Assembly: GCF_000170895.1 (NCBI RefSeq)
Contig: NZ_ABCS01000005.1
Coordinates: 1-64,000 of the forward strand
DNA: 64,000 bases
Reading direction: 5' to 3'
Source: Plesiocystis pacifica SIR-1
GTDB lineage: Bacteria > Myxococcota_A > Polyangia > Nannocystales > Nannocystaceae
Part shown: piece after piece, positions 34,405 through 43,814 of the stretch
Numbering within the stretch: position 1 is the first letter of the stretch
Layout of the letters: each line of letters begins with the position of its first letter
The notes under the pieces: generated by a model
What the model was told of the DNA's origin: nothing
What the model saw: only the letters and a program-made list of their open reading frames with translations
Databases searched by the model: none
Program-made: the position numbers and the translations under genes

Positions 34405-35316
34405 ATGGCCGAGCAGGACCTGAACGACTACTTCTACTTCGTCCACGTCGTCGAGCAGGGCGGGTTCACGGCGGCTGGCCGAGCCCTCGGCGTGCCGAAG
34501 TCTCGACTCAGCCGCCACGTGCAGCAGCTCGAAGCGCGCCTGGGCGTGCGCCTGCTGCAGCGGACCTCTCGCCAGTTCGTCGTGACCGAAGTCGGCCAGG
34601 TCTTTTTGCGTCACGCTCGCGCGGTCCTCGACGAGGTCGACGCGGCCGAAGCCGAGATCAAGCGCCAGACCAACTCCTTGTCGGGCCAGGTCCGGCTGTC
34701 GTGTTCGGTGGGCATGGCCCAGTTCGCCCTCGGCGAGATCCTCGCGCGCTTCCTCGCCGACAACCCAAAGGTCGACGTGATCCAAAACGTCACCAACCAA
34801 CCCCTGGACCTCGTCGAGGCGCGGATCGACATCGCGCTCCGCGGTCACGCCGGCCCCCTGCCCGACTCGAGCTTCGTCCAGCGCCGAGTCGCCCGGACTC
34901 CCTGGTACCTCTTCGCTAGCCCCGGCTACCTCGAGGACGCGGGCGTGCCGGACAGCCCCGACGATCTCCAGCATCACGCGGGAATGAAGGTCGGCTGGAA
35001 GCCCGAGCTCGGCCAGTGGTCGCTCCGAGGACCGGGGGGCGCCCGCGCGACGATCCCCTTTCGCCCGCGCCTGTGCTCCGACGACATGGGCACCCTCGAG
35101 CGCGCCGCCATCGAGGGCCTCGGCGTCGTCGCCCTGCCCGGCTACGTGTGCCGCGAGGCGCTACGCGCCGGCCACCTGACCCGCGTCTTGCCGGGCTGGC
35201 TCGCCGCCGACGCCCAGCTCAGCATGCTCATGCCTTCGCGCCGCGGGCTGCTCCCGGCCGTCGAGGCCCTCGCCGCCCACTTGCGCGCCGAGCTCCCCGA
35301 AGCCGTCGAGCTCTAG
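34405..35316 (+). CDS. LysR-family transcriptional regulator (with pirin)
   Basis: The protein has 303 residues. The N-terminal helix-turn-helix is plain: FVHVVEQGGFTAAGRALGVPKSRLSRHVQQLEARLGVRLLQRTSRQFVVTEVG. The C-terminal half is the effector-binding domain. It stands divergent from the pirin gene and most likely controls it. The spacer is AT-richer than its surroundings and probably holds both promoters. The gene is followed directly by a dispersed 3' element and hairpin terminator. Confidence 0.92.
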   Translation: MAEQDLNDYFYFVHVVEQGGFTAAGRALGVPKSRLSRHVQQLEARLGVRLLQRTSRQFVVTEVGQVFLRHARAVLDEVDAAEAEIKRQTNSLSGQVRLSCSVGMAQFALGEILARFLADNPKVDVIQNVTNQPLDLVEARIDIALRGHAGPLPDSSFVQRRVARTPWYLFASPGYLEDAGVPDSPDDLQHHAGMKVGWKPELGQWSLRGPGGARATIPFRPRLCSDDMGTLERAAIEGLGVVALPGYVCREALRAGHLTRVLPGWLAADAQLSMLMPSRRGLLPAVEALAAHLRAELPEAVEL

Positions 35317-35317
35317 T

Positions 35318-35410
35318 TTGCCCCCACAGTCGCCTCGGGACCGGGGACGCTCCGTCGCTTCCCGCTCCTCCGCTGGGGCCGGTGGGCAATGGGGTTCGTA
35401 CCTCCGAGTG
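35318..35410 (+). repeat. Dispersed 3' element, copy B
   Basis: Beginning two bases after the LysR stop, this stretch aligns with the minus strand of 14412-14508. The word order is the same: GCCCCCACAG, a CCGGGG stretch, GCTCCTCCGCT, GGTGGGCAATGGGGTTCGT. The two host genes (LysR, RCC1 lipoprotein) are unrelated. Confidence 0.75.
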
Positions 35411-35421
35411 GGCATTGGGTC

Positions 35422-35443
35422 GCCCCCAAAGGGGGGCTTCTCT
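35422..35443 (+). terminator. Hairpin terminator after the LysR gene
   Basis: GCCCCC and GGGGGGC pair around AAA and are followed by TTCTCT. It occupies the same place in the dispersed element as the terminator at 14386-14405, just beyond the conserved 95 bases. Confidence 0.55.
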
Positions 35444-35496
35444 GCCGGGGGTGAAGACGACGAACGCCGCGAGCGGGGCGCTTCGTCGCTCCGCCC

Positions 35497-37824
35497 TTAC
35501 TTTTGGCCCTTCGCGTCGTCCTTGCCCTCGCCCACCGAGGGCGCGCGCAGGTCGATGCTCTCGAGCATGTCCTCGAGCTCGATCTTCTTGGACAGGCGCT
35601 TGTTCTCGAGCTCGACGATCTTGCGGCCCTTCTCGTCGGCGTCGCTCGAGAACTCCTCGAGGCGCTTGTTGAGCTTGGCCCGCAAGGTCCCGGCCTTGGG
35701 GTCCTTCTTGATCGCCTCGAGGTTGCGCCGGGTCTGGTCGGCGCGGCGCTCGAGCTCGGCCTGCTGCCGGCGCAGGCCGTCGACCTCGGTGTCGATGCGC
35801 CCGATCTCCCGGCGCAGCTCGACCACGGGCTGGAGGGCCTTGCGGGCCTCGGCGCTGATGTTGGGCATGGTCAGGAATTTCTCGAGCAGGGGCAGGGCCT
35901 GCTGGTCCCAGATCGCCAGGGTGATCTTCGAGGGCGTCTGCTCCACGACCTTGATGGAGGCCGAGTTGGCCTTGGCCTTGACGGTGATCGGGATCAGCCA
36001 CGCGCCCTCGAGATCCTCGGTGCCCTCGGGGCGCTCGGCGAGCTGGTAGTTGCCCCCGCTTTGGGGCTGGCGCACGAGCACCGTCCAGGCTTTGTCCTGT
36101 AGCGGCCCGCGCACGTCCCAGGTGGTCGTGGTCTGGTAGAAGCTCTCGACCTCGAGCACGCCGCGGACGATGCGGGTCATGGTCATCTCCTGGCCGGCGT
36201 ACTGCTTGGACGAGGTGACCATGATCTCCGGCGCGACGGCGAAGGGGATGGTCACCGAGGTGCCGGCGCCGACGGCCTCGGACAGGCCCTCGCCGACGAA
36301 GCTGCCGCCCGAGTAGATCGCGATGGGCCCGGGCTCGAGCACGTAGTCCGTGGCGTTTTGGAAGCGCACGACCCGGTAGGGGTTGGCCTCGTAGCCGTAG
36401 CCGGCCCCGCCGGGGCGGTAGAGGAAGGTCTGCTCGGCCTCCACGGACTCGTTGATCAGCGCGACCATGGTCGAGCTGCCGTCGGGGACGGTCACGGGCG
36501 TGTCGAGGTCGACGCGGGTCAGGCCCGAGATCCGCTGGGAGCGAGCCGAGGCTTGCGTGCTGCGCCGGAGGGTGTCGACGTCGACTTGCTGGCGCTCGCC
36601 GTACTCCGCCCCGCTCGCGATGCTGCCAGGGCGGACGGGCGCGCCGCCCCCTCCCATCATCCCGCTGCTGCGGTTGGAGTCCTTCTTGCGCTTGGACTTG
36701 CTCGTGGGCGCGGGCGCAGCCTCGGGCGCCCGCGCGTAGTCCCCGTCCGCCACGTCGTCCTCGAAGCCGTAGTAGGCCTCGTCGGCGACCTCCTCCATGG
36801 GCTCGAGCTCGGGCTCGGGCTCGTAGATGCGCTCCTCCTCGCCCCAGGAGGTCTCGCCCAGGGCCACGCTCGCGCGCTTGTCCGCGGCGCTCTGGGTCAT
36901 GTCCGTGCGGTAGACCTCGCGCGGGGTGTGCAGGTCGTAGCGGAAGGCGATGGGCGCCCCGGAGGTCACGGCCAGCTGGATGTCGCGCCAGTCCTCGCCG
37001 GAGGTGTTGTCGACCACGGCCCAGCCCTGGAGCAGGCCCTGGCCCTTGCCCTCCTCGGGCAGCACGATGCGGTAGGTCGGCTTCCACATCGGCGCGCCGA
37101 CGACGTAGCTGACGGTCAGCCGGTGGCTGCGCGCGTCGGCCAGGCGGATCTCGAGGTCGACCTGCTCGAACATGCCCTCGCCCGCCGAGGCGTCGAGGCT
37201 GCGGTGCAGCTGCATGGCCAGGTCGCCGTCGTGGAGGGTGATGGCCTTGACCTTGGACAGGCGCACGACCTGCATCTGCCCGCGGGCGAGCAGGGTCAAC
37301 TTCCAGTCCCGGGTGTCCTCGAGCTGCACCGGCGCGCCGCCGCGAGACGGCGCGGCCAGCTCGGGGTCGGGCTCGTTGACGCTGCGCTCGATCATCACGA
37401 TGCGCCCGCGGATCACCCGGGCCCCGGCCTTGACCGTGATGTCCGTGCCGCGCAGGGAGTCGAGGACCTGGGCCAGGGAGCCGCGCCCGGGCGCGAGGGT
37501 GGCCATCGCCGCGCTCGCCCAGGTCTGGGGGTCGAGGGGCATGGACACGCTGACCGCCTTGCCGTCCTCGTCGACGACGGTGAGGCTCTTGAGCAGGTCG
37601 TTGACCTGGTCCTTGCGCACGCGCAGGCGGAGCATGTCGCCGTCGACCTTGCCGCTGCGCTCGAAGTAGCCGACGCCGTTGCGGTAGAGGACCACCGAGC
37701 TGAGCGAGAGGCCGTCGTCGCTGACCGCCGCCAGGGGCATGCGCGAGCCGGCGCAGCCGCTGGTGGAGAGCACAGCAGGGAGGAAGAGCAGGGAGCCCAG
37801 GGCCAGAGCAGGCAGGCGTCGCAT
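35497..37824 (-). CDS. DUF4139-type lipoprotein
   Basis: The protein has 775 residues. The lipobox is STSGC (C24). The middle and C-terminal parts match the DUF4139 family: SLSSVVLYRNGVGYFERSG and VNDLLKSLTVVDEDGK near the N-terminus, then YVVGAPMWKPTYRIVL, LQGWAVVDNTSGEDWRDIQLAVTSGAPIAFRYDL and YRPGGAGYGYEANPY. An acidic, then basic, low-complexity insert lies at about 385-440. A coiled coil (REIGRIDTEVDGLRRQQAELERR) is near the end. Function is unknown; some relatives are called mucoidy-inhibitor-like. It is likely envelope-anchored. Confidence 0.82.
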   Translation of the reverse strand: MRRLPALALGSLLFLPAVLSTSGCAGSRMPLAAVSDDGLSLSSVVLYRNGVGYFERSGKVDGDMLRLRVRKDQVNDLLKSLTVVDEDGKAVSVSMPLDPQTWASAAMATLAPGRGSLAQVLDSLRGTDITVKAGARVIRGRIVMIERSVNEPDPELAAPSRGGAPVQLEDTRDWKLTLLARGQMQVVRLSKVKAITLHDGDLAMQLHRSLDASAGEGMFEQVDLEIRLADARSHRLTVSYVVGAPMWKPTYRIVLPEEGKGQGLLQGWAVVDNTSGEDWRDIQLAVTSGAPIAFRYDLHTPREVYRTDMTQSAADKRASVALGETSWGEEERIYEPEPELEPMEEVADEAYYGFEDDVADGDYARAPEAAPAPTSKSKRKKDSNRSSGMMGGGGAPVRPGSIASGAEYGERQQVDVDTLRRSTQASARSQRISGLTRVDLDTPVTVPDGSSTMVALINESVEAEQTFLYRPGGAGYGYEANPYRVVRFQNATDYVLEPGPIAIYSGGSFVGEGLSEAVGAGTSVTIPFAVAPEIMVTSSKQYAGQEMTMTRIVRGVLEVESFYQTTTTWDVRGPLQDKAWTVLVRQPQSGGNYQLAERPEGTEDLEGAWLIPITVKAKANSASIKVVEQTPSKITLAIWDQQALPLLEKFLTMPNISAEARKALQPVVELRREIGRIDTEVDGLRRQQAELERRADQTRRNLEAIKKDPKAGTLRAKLNKRLEEFSSDADEKGRKIVELENKRLSKKIELEDMLESIDLRAPSVGEGKDDAKGQK

Positions 37825-37870
37825 CCCGCGCACGCTACCGCCGACGGACGCGCAGGTCCACGGCAATGCC

Positions 37871-39007
37871 CTACAGTTTTGCGGCGAGGCGGTGAAAGGC
37901 CGGGCGCAGCGCTCGGATGCGCGTGTCCGCCCGACTCGGGTGCACGCGGTTGGCCAGCAGCACGTAGATCGACCGCGCGGGCGGGTCGATCCACACGCTC
38001 GTCCCCGTGAAACCCAGGTGACCCACGGACGCGGGGGACAGCACGCCGCCCGTCGAACCGCCGCTCGGAGTGCCAGACGGATCGGTCGAGACCCCGTCGA
38101 AGCCCAACCGCCGGGTGGAGCCGGGCACCGTCGAGGGCGTGAAGAAGCGCTCGACCAGGGCCGGGCAGCGCTGCGGGTCGACCCCGGGCAGGCGGGCCTC
38201 GAGCCAGGCCCGGGCGACGGCGAGGACGGCATCGAGGGTCCCGAACAGACCCGCGTGCCCGGCCACGCCGTGCATGACCACGCAGTTGTCGTCGTGCACG
38301 ACCCCCCGCGCCGCGGCCTGGCCCACGCGCGCGCGGATCGGCCACCAGGTCTGGGGCTCCCCGCGATCATAGGCCTCGGTGACGGGGAAGGTCAGCGCGT
38401 CGTCGTAGCTACGATCGAGGGGGCGAAAGCCGATCTGCCCCGCGAGCCCCAGGGGCTCGGCGATGCGCTCGGCGAACAGCGCGTCCAGTCGAGCCCCCAG
38501 CGCGCGCTCGAGCCAGGCGCCGAGCAAGGCGAAGCCCAGGTCCGTGTAGATCGCCCGGGCCCGCGGCGGGCAAGCCGGCGCCACGCCCCGGACCGCGTCG
38601 AGGAAGGCCTCGCGCTGCCCCGGGCCAAGGGACCACGGCGGCGCAAAAAACTCCCGGTGCGCCTCGAGGCCAGCGGCGTGCTCGAGCAGGTCGCGCAGCT
38701 GCGGCCGAAAGCCGCCGACCACCGCGAGGGCCTCGGGCAGACGATCGTCGAGGCGCAGCGCGCCCGCGTCGATCGCCTGGGCGGTCAGCGTCGTCGTCGA
38801 CAAGATCTTGGTCAGCGAGGCGAGGTCGTAGGCCGTGTCGGCCGTGACCGGCGCGGACTCGGGCGCGCCGTCGAGGCAGCCCACGAAGCTCCGGAGGCGC
38901 AGCTCACCTTCGCGCCACACCGCCGCGGCGCAGCCCGGCGTCACCCCCTCGGCGACGGCCGTGCGCAGGAGGGCGTCGAGCTCGGCGGCGGCAGACACGG
39001 ACGACAC
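37871..39007 (-). CDS. Serine hydrolase of the beta-lactamase/DD-peptidase fold
   Basis: The protein has 378 residues from GTG 39007; the exact start is uncertain. LASLTKILST holds the S64-x-x-K67 nucleophile motif, IYTDLGFALLG the Y-x-D/N motif, and GFTGTSVWIDP the third strand motif. These mark class C beta-lactamase-like esterases and peptidases. No signal peptide is visible with this start, so a cytoplasmic esterase is possible, as is a peptidoglycan-linked role if the start is misplaced. The gene ends 46 bases before the DUF4139 lipoprotein start on the same strand. Confidence 0.83.
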   Translation of the reverse strand: MSSVSAAAELDALLRTAVAEGVTPGCAAAVWREGELRLRSFVGCLDGAPESAPVTADTAYDLASLTKILSTTTLTAQAIDAGALRLDDRLPEALAVVGGFRPQLRDLLEHAAGLEAHREFFAPPWSLGPGQREAFLDAVRGVAPACPPRARAIYTDLGFALLGAWLERALGARLDALFAERIAEPLGLAGQIGFRPLDRSYDDALTFPVTEAYDRGEPQTWWPIRARVGQAAARGVVHDDNCVVMHGVAGHAGLFGTLDAVLAVARAWLEARLPGVDPQRCPALVERFFTPSTVPGSTRRLGFDGVSTDPSGTPSGGSTGGVLSPASVGHLGFTGTSVWIDPPARSIYVLLANRVHPSRADTRIRALRPAFHRLAAKL

Positions 39008-39141
39008 CGTACCGGCGCGATCGCGCCTCCGACACTTTTTCTCGGCTTTTCGACAATCGAGGGGATCAATCTCCGGCGCTGACGCACTGCTCTCGTGCCG
39101 GGGGTTCCTGCCATCCACTTGCCCCGGCGCTCCGCACAGGC

Positions 39142-39185
39142 GGCATCACGACGGCTCAGCTGGGGGGTTGGGCCGTCGTGATGCC
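39142..39185. promoter_or_regulatory. Perfect 14-base inverted repeat in the pyrF leader region
   Basis: GGCATCACGACGGC and its exact complement GCCGTCGTGATGCC are separated by 16 bases and end 41 bases before the pyrF ATG. The place is between divergent genes, so it does not end either of them. It could be a leader hairpin that controls pyrF, a protein binding site, or a repeat. No run of T follows it. Confidence 0.5.
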
Positions 39186-39226
39186 CCCACCTTGCATCCT
39201 TGCGCCCACTTGTTAGCGTCCGCGCG

Positions 39227-39952
39227 ATGACCCCCCGCGAGCGCCTGATCGTCGCCCTGGACGTCCCCGACGAAGCCAAAGCCCTCGACCTCGCCGGTCG
39301 CCTCGCCGGTCACGTCGGCATGCTCAAGATCGGCCTCGAGCTCTTCGTCGCCGAGGGCCCGGCCGTGGTCCGCAAGGTCAAAGAGCGCCACCCCGAGCTC
39401 GACATCTTCCTCGACCTCAAGCTCCACGACATCCCCAACACCATGCAGGGGGCGATCCGCTCGGCCGCCAAGCTGGGCGCGCGCTTCATCACCGTGCACG
39501 CCGGCTCGGGCGTGGCGCACCTGCGCGCGTGCGCCGAGCAAGCTCGAGAGGCCAGCGCGGCCGCGGGCCACGGCGAGCTCGGCGTGCTCGCGGTCACCGT
39601 GCTGACCAGCCAAGACGAGCAAGCTTGCCGCGAGGCCGGCCACACCCGCAGCCCCGCCGAGCTCGTCGCCATGCGGGCCCAGTGCGCCGTCGAGGCTGGC
39701 TGCGCCGGGCTGGTGTGCTCGGGCCAGGAGCTCGAGGCGATCGCACCCGCGACGCCCTCGCTGTTCCGCGTGGTCCCGGGCATTCGTCCGGCGGGTTCGG
39801 CCGTTGGGGATCAAAAGCGGGTCATGACTCCGGGTAAAGCGATCGCCGCTGGCGCGACGCACCTGGTCGTGGGTCGACCGATCCGCAACGCGGACGATCC
39901 GGCCGCGGCCGCGGACGCCATCGTCGCCGAGATCGCAGCCGCGCTGGGCTGA
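39227..39952 (+). CDS. pyrF: Orotidine 5'-phosphate decarboxylase
   Basis: The protein has 241 residues. It makes UMP, the last step of pyrimidine synthesis, in the cytoplasm. IVALDVPD at the start, FLDLKLHDIPNT with the D63-K65-D68 catalytic array, VTVLTS and the C-terminal VVPGIRP...DQKRVMTPGKAIAAGATHLVVGRPI are all intact. ATG 39227 fits the family length better than the upstream ATG 39200. A perfect 14-base inverted repeat lies upstream. Codon choice loosens after base 39770. Confidence 0.96.
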   Translation: MTPRERLIVALDVPDEAKALDLAGRLAGHVGMLKIGLELFVAEGPAVVRKVKERHPELDIFLDLKLHDIPNTMQGAIRSAAKLGARFITVHAGSGVAHLRACAEQAREASAAAGHGELGVLAVTVLTSQDEQACREAGHTRSPAELVAMRAQCAVEAGCAGLVCSGQELEAIAPATPSLFRVVPGIRPAGSAVGDQKRVMTPGKAIAAGATHLVVGRPIRNADDPAAAADAIVAEIAAALG

Positions 39953-39958
39953 GCCCCA

Positions 39959-40246
39959 TCAACGCTTCCACTGGTCGGGGTGGCGGCGCTGATGCATGAT
40001 CGCGAACACCTCGATCCGCTCAGCCTCGACGGCATAGAGCACCGCGTAGGGAAAGCCGCGGACCAAGGCACGCCGAACCCCCGACCCGAGCTCGGTCCAC
40101 GCGAACGGATTTGCGACGATCCTCTCGAAGGTTCGCTTGAGCTCTTTGGCAAAGCGGAGCCCGAGCTCGAGCTCCCCTTCTTCGAGGTACCAGGCAGTGG
40201 CCTCCATGGCCTCTGCCCTCGCCCGGAGCGTCAACTCGAGCTGCAT
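39959..40246 (-). CDS. ParE/RelE-type toxin
   Basis: The protein has 95 residues. LRARAEAMEATAWYLEEG is the first helix, and the core RVRRALVRGFPYAVLYAVEAERIEVFAIMHQRRHPDQWKR-like ending (here GVRRALVRGFPYAVLY followed by HQRRHPDQW) is typical of ParE-type toxins. ParE members poison gyrase, while RelE members cut mRNA. The antitoxin gene ends 7 bases upstream on the same strand, the standard antitoxin-toxin order. Confidence 0.85.
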   Translation of the reverse strand: MQLELTLRARAEAMEATAWYLEEGELELGLRFAKELKRTFERIVANPFAWTELGSGVRRALVRGFPYAVLYAVEAERIEVFAIMHQRRHPDQWKR

Positions 40247-40253
40247 GGACTGC

Positions 40254-40514
40254 TCAGCCGGCGGCCCGCGGTTCGCGGGCTCGCTCGACCATGTCGAAGA
40301 TCTCGCGGCGGACATCTTCCCACGGAACGGTAGACGTCCGTCCGGCTCGCAAGTCTTCGCGTCGTCGCTGGGCCTCCGCGATCCAAGCGGCCTCGATCTC
40401 CTCGAGGGAGGCACCATCGCCAACGCTATCCTTGAGCGCGGAGGCAAGCGCCGCACGCTCCGCGTCGGGGAGCTGCATCGCCGCCTCGAAGATTCGCCTG
40501 GCTTCGTCGCTCAC
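40254..40514 (-). CDS. Addiction-module antitoxin (unstable antitoxin family)
   Basis: The protein has 86 residues from a GTG. It has the family hallmark LPDAERAALASALKDSV, followed by a helix EEIEAAWIAEAQRRREDLRAGR and the region VPWEDVRREIF that contacts the toxin. Members neutralise ParE/RelE-type toxins and repress their own promoter. A candidate operator, CTAC-AGT-GTAG at 40518-40528 with a repeated GTAGCG, lies just upstream. Confidence 0.85.
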   Translation of the reverse strand: MSDEARRIFEAAMQLPDAERAALASALKDSVGDGASLEEIEAAWIAEAQRRREDLRAGRTSTVPWEDVRREIFDMVERAREPRAAG

Positions 40515-40517
40515 GCC

Positions 40518-40540
40518 CTACAGTGTAGCGTGACGTAGCG
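40518..40540. promoter_or_regulatory. Candidate autoregulatory operator of the toxin-antitoxin module
   Basis: Inverted repeat CTAC-AGT-GTAG at 40518-40528 overlaps two direct GTAGCG words (40525-40530, 40535-40540), directly before the antitoxin start. Position is right for antitoxin binding; arms are short. Confidence 0.4.
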
Positions 40541-40648
40541 CGAAGCGCCTCCGCCCTCCCGCACGGGATCCAGACCCTGCTCGTCTCGGCAGCCTGAGCC
40601 GCCATGCCCTTCCAGCCCCAGCTCAGGCTGCTAGGCTGCGGGCGCGCG

Positions 40649-41221
40649 ATGATCGACTACACCCTCGCCAAGGCCCTGCACATCGTCGGCTTCATCAGCT
40701 GGTTCGCGGGCCTGTTCTACATCGTCCGGCTGTTCGTCTACCACGCCGAGGCCGGCGAGCGGCCCGAGGCCGAGCGCGCCGTCCTCCAGCCCCAGTTCGA
40801 GCTCATGGCCCGACGGCTGTGGCAGATCATCACGGTCCCGGCCGCGGTGGTCACCTTCTTCGGTGGATTTAGCATGGTGGTTCACCTCGTGCGCATCGGC
40901 TCGCTCCCGAGCTGGCTGCACATCAAGTTCGGCCTGCTCACGGGGCTGCTCGCCTACCACCTGTGGTGCGGGCAGATCCGCCGCAAGCAGGCCGCGGGCG
41001 AGAGCACCTGGACCGGCAAGGGCCTGCGCGTGTTCAACGAAGGCGGGACCATGTTCATGGTCGCGATAGTGTTCCTGGCGGTCTACAAGTCGGCGATGAG
41101 CATCGCCTGGGGCGTGGGCGGGCTGCTCGCCCTTGGGCTGAGCTTGATGTTCGGGATTCGCCTGTACCGGCGGATCCGCGAGGGCGCGTCGAGCAAGCGC
41201 GAAGCGCAGCCCGAGACCTAA
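40649..41221 (+). CDS. hemJ: HemJ-type protoporphyrinogen oxidase
   Basis: The protein has 190 residues with four to five membrane helices. KALHIVGFISWFAGLFYIVRLFVYHAEA (with conserved H11), MARRLWQIITVPAA, WLHIKFGLLTGLLAYHLWC and RVFNEGGTMFMVAIVFLAVYK match HemJ, the membrane enzyme that oxidises protoporphyrinogen IX in many bacteria lacking HemG/HemY. ATG 40649 was chosen because the family starts there. Its stop overlaps the convergent SDR-like gene by 4 bases. Confidence 0.88.
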   Translation: MIDYTLAKALHIVGFISWFAGLFYIVRLFVYHAEAGERPEAERAVLQPQFELMARRLWQIITVPAAVVTFFGGFSMVVHLVRIGSLPSWLHIKFGLLTGLLAYHLWCGQIRRKQAAGESTWTGKGLRVFNEGGTMFMVAIVFLAVYKSAMSIAWGVGGLLALGLSLMFGIRLYRRIREGASSKREAQPET

Positions 41222-41943
41222 GCCTCGAGCGCGCGAAGCAGCTCTTCAGTCTCGGCGACGATGGTCTCGGCGTCGCGTCCGGCGATGTGAACCAGCGCCT
41301 TGGCGACCTCGGCCCCGGTCATCGAGCGGTACTTCGTCGCCAAGCCCTTGCCCCCGAGCTTGCCCACGATCCCGAGCAGAGCGTCCCCGACCACGGCCGC
41401 GGCGCGCTCCGTCGGTCGAGCCTCCTCGCGATCTCCCCCGCTCACGAAGGCCGGCCGCGCGAGCACGTGGGGCAGCTCGCTGCCGACGATCGCGGCCTCG
41501 ACCCGCTTGCGCACGTCCATGTAGGCGTTGAGCGGCCGACCCTCGGCGCCGATCGCCGAGAGGTAGACAAAGCGCGGTCGGCTGCCGCAGGCCACGGCCG
41601 CCTCGAGCAGCAGGGTGGTCAGGCCGTAGTCGACGGCCTCGTAGGTGTCGGGCACGGCCGAGCGCTCGCCTCGCTTGCCCCGGGCCTTGGTGGTCCCGAG
41701 CAACGCGTACACCGTTTTGGGCTGGAGCGCCTCGAAGCTGGCCTTGAACGCGGCGAGCTTCCACTCGGTCGTGTCGACCCGCGCGCCGAGGTCCTCGAAG
41801 TGCGCGCGCCAGTGGTCGAGGCGCGCGCTGTCCGGGCGCACGTGGGCGACCGTGTCGAGCCCGCGCTCGACGCACTCCCGCACGACCTCTCGGCCGGTGT
41901 AGCCCGTCGCGCCAGCGACGAACACGGGTGCTCGGTCAGCCAC
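41218..41943 (-). CDS. NAD(P)H-binding protein of the atypical SDR type
   Basis: The protein has 241 residues. FVAGATGYTGREVV gives the G11-x-x-G14-x-x-G17 dinucleotide-binding loop, followed by VYALLGTTKARG and FVYLSAIGAEG. The canonical YxxxK of classical SDRs is replaced by AYMDVRKRVEAAI, as in NmrA/HTATIP2-like atypical SDRs, where catalysis or redox sensing is both possible. It ends inside the 3' end of hemJ and starts 12 bases after the LysR gene on the same strand. Confidence 0.82.
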   Translation of the reverse strand: MADRAPVFVAGATGYTGREVVRECVERGLDTVAHVRPDSARLDHWRAHFEDLGARVDTTEWKLAAFKASFEALQPKTVYALLGTTKARGKRGERSAVPDTYEAVDYGLTTLLLEAAVACGSRPRFVYLSAIGAEGRPLNAYMDVRKRVEAAIVGSELPHVLARPAFVSGGDREEARPTERAAAVVGDALLGIVGKLGGKGLATKYRSMTGAEVAKALVHIAGRDAETIVAETEELLRALEA

Positions 41944-41955
41944 GGCGTGACCCTA

Positions 41956-42933
41956 TCAAGAAACGCCGCGGGGCTCCGGCGCATCGGCGTGCTCTTTTCC
42001 GAGCGCGACCCCAAACGCGACGCCGGCCAACCTCCTAAAGTGGTCGCCGAGTAGGTCGAGGTAGGCACGCAGGGCGTTCGACATCAGCCGACCCTCGACG
42101 AAGAGCGCGTGGATCGGGCTGAGGCTGCGGCAGTGATCGTCGAGGACGACCGCGAGCTCTCCGCGCGCGATGGCCTCGGCGACGATGAAGTCCGGCAGCG
42201 AGGCCAGGCCCAGCCCCGCGCGCGCGGCCGAGGCGAGACAATCCCCGTTGTCGCTGAGCATCGGCCCGCGCACGCGGACACGGCTGCGCCCGCGGCCCTC
42301 GCCAAACTCCCAGGCCGCGCCGGTGAGCTGGTGGCGGTAGAGCAGGCAGTCGTGCTCGCGCAGGTCCGCCGGGGTCTGCGGCCGCCCCCGGCGAGCGAGG
42401 TAGTCCGGCGACGCGACCACGAGCTGGCGCGAGGTCGCGAGCTTGCGCGCGCGCAGGCTCGAGTCGCCGAGGGGGCCCACGCGGATCGCCAGGTCGTACT
42501 GCTCGGCGATCATGTCGACCCGCCGCTCGCTCAGGTCGAGCTCGATCGACACCCGCGGATTGGCACACAAAAAGCGCGCGGTCGGCTCGGCGAGGTGGCG
42601 CTGGCCCAGGGACACCGGCGCGTTGACGCGGATCCGGCCCACGCGCTCGCTGCCCAGGGCGCTCGCCTCCTCGCTGGCCTGCTCGAGCTCGCCGCCGACC
42701 AGCTCGACGCGCCGGGCCAGGCGCCCGCCCGCCTCGGTCAAGGCCATGCGGCGGGTGGTTCGGTTGAGCAGCTTGACCCCCAGCCGCGCCTCGAGCCGCC
42801 GCACCCGGGAGCTCACCGCCGACTTGCTCAGCCCCAGCTGGGCCGCAGCGGCCGTGAAGCCCCCCGCGTCGACCACCGCGCCGAACACCGCGAGGTCGCC
42901 GACGTGCTCGATCCATTGTTCTTTCACACGCAC
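41956..42933 (-). CDS. LysR-family transcriptional regulator (with YhhW-type pirin)
   Basis: The protein has 325 residues from GTG 42933 (GTG 42927 also fits). The helix-turn-helix reads FGAVVDAGGFTAAAAQLGLSKSAVSSRVRRLEARLGVKLLNRTTRRMALTEAG; the rest is the effector domain, closest in style to the CrgA/YafC branch. It is divergent from a pirin gene 56 bases away and likely controls it. The SDR-like gene follows 12 bases downstream and may be part of the same unit. Confidence 0.92.
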   Translation of the reverse strand: MRVKEQWIEHVGDLAVFGAVVDAGGFTAAAAQLGLSKSAVSSRVRRLEARLGVKLLNRTTRRMALTEAGGRLARRVELVGGELEQASEEASALGSERVGRIRVNAPVSLGQRHLAEPTARFLCANPRVSIELDLSERRVDMIAEQYDLAIRVGPLGDSSLRARKLATSRQLVVASPDYLARRGRPQTPADLREHDCLLYRHQLTGAAWEFGEGRGRSRVRVRGPMLSDNGDCLASAARAGLGLASLPDFIVAEAIARGELAVVLDDHCRSLSPIHALFVEGRLMSNALRAYLDLLGDHFRRLAGVAFGVALGKEHADAPEPRGVS

Positions 42934-42960
42934 AATGTTTCCACGTGTGGCATCTTGTGC
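42930..42960. promoter_or_regulatory. Candidate LysR box between lysR and pirin
   Basis: GCACAA (42930-42935) and TTGTGC (42955-42960) form an inverted pair across the divergent promoter region, with the palindrome TTGTGCGCAA beside the right arm and CACGTGTGG between. LysR proteins often bind such spaced dyads. The left arm overlaps the lysR start codon. Confidence 0.4.
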
Positions 42961-42989
42961 GCAAGGGCGTCCATTCTCATGTTCGAAGC

Positions 42990-43736
<747 letters not shown>

Positions 43737-43748
43737 ACCAAACGACGC

Positions 43749-43787
43749 GAGGGGGAGGGCCCGGGCCATGCACCCGAGCCCTCCCTC
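43749..43787. terminator. Hairpin between convergent genes
   Basis: GAGGGGGAGGGC pairs with GCCCTCCCTC, with CCCGGG/CCCG extending the stem toward the loop. It lies between the convergent pirin and Cys-rich lipoprotein genes and can serve both strands; TTCG follows rather than a T run. Confidence 0.5.
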
Positions 43788-43814
43788 TGCTTCGTGTTCG
43801 TCCTGGCCCCCCGG

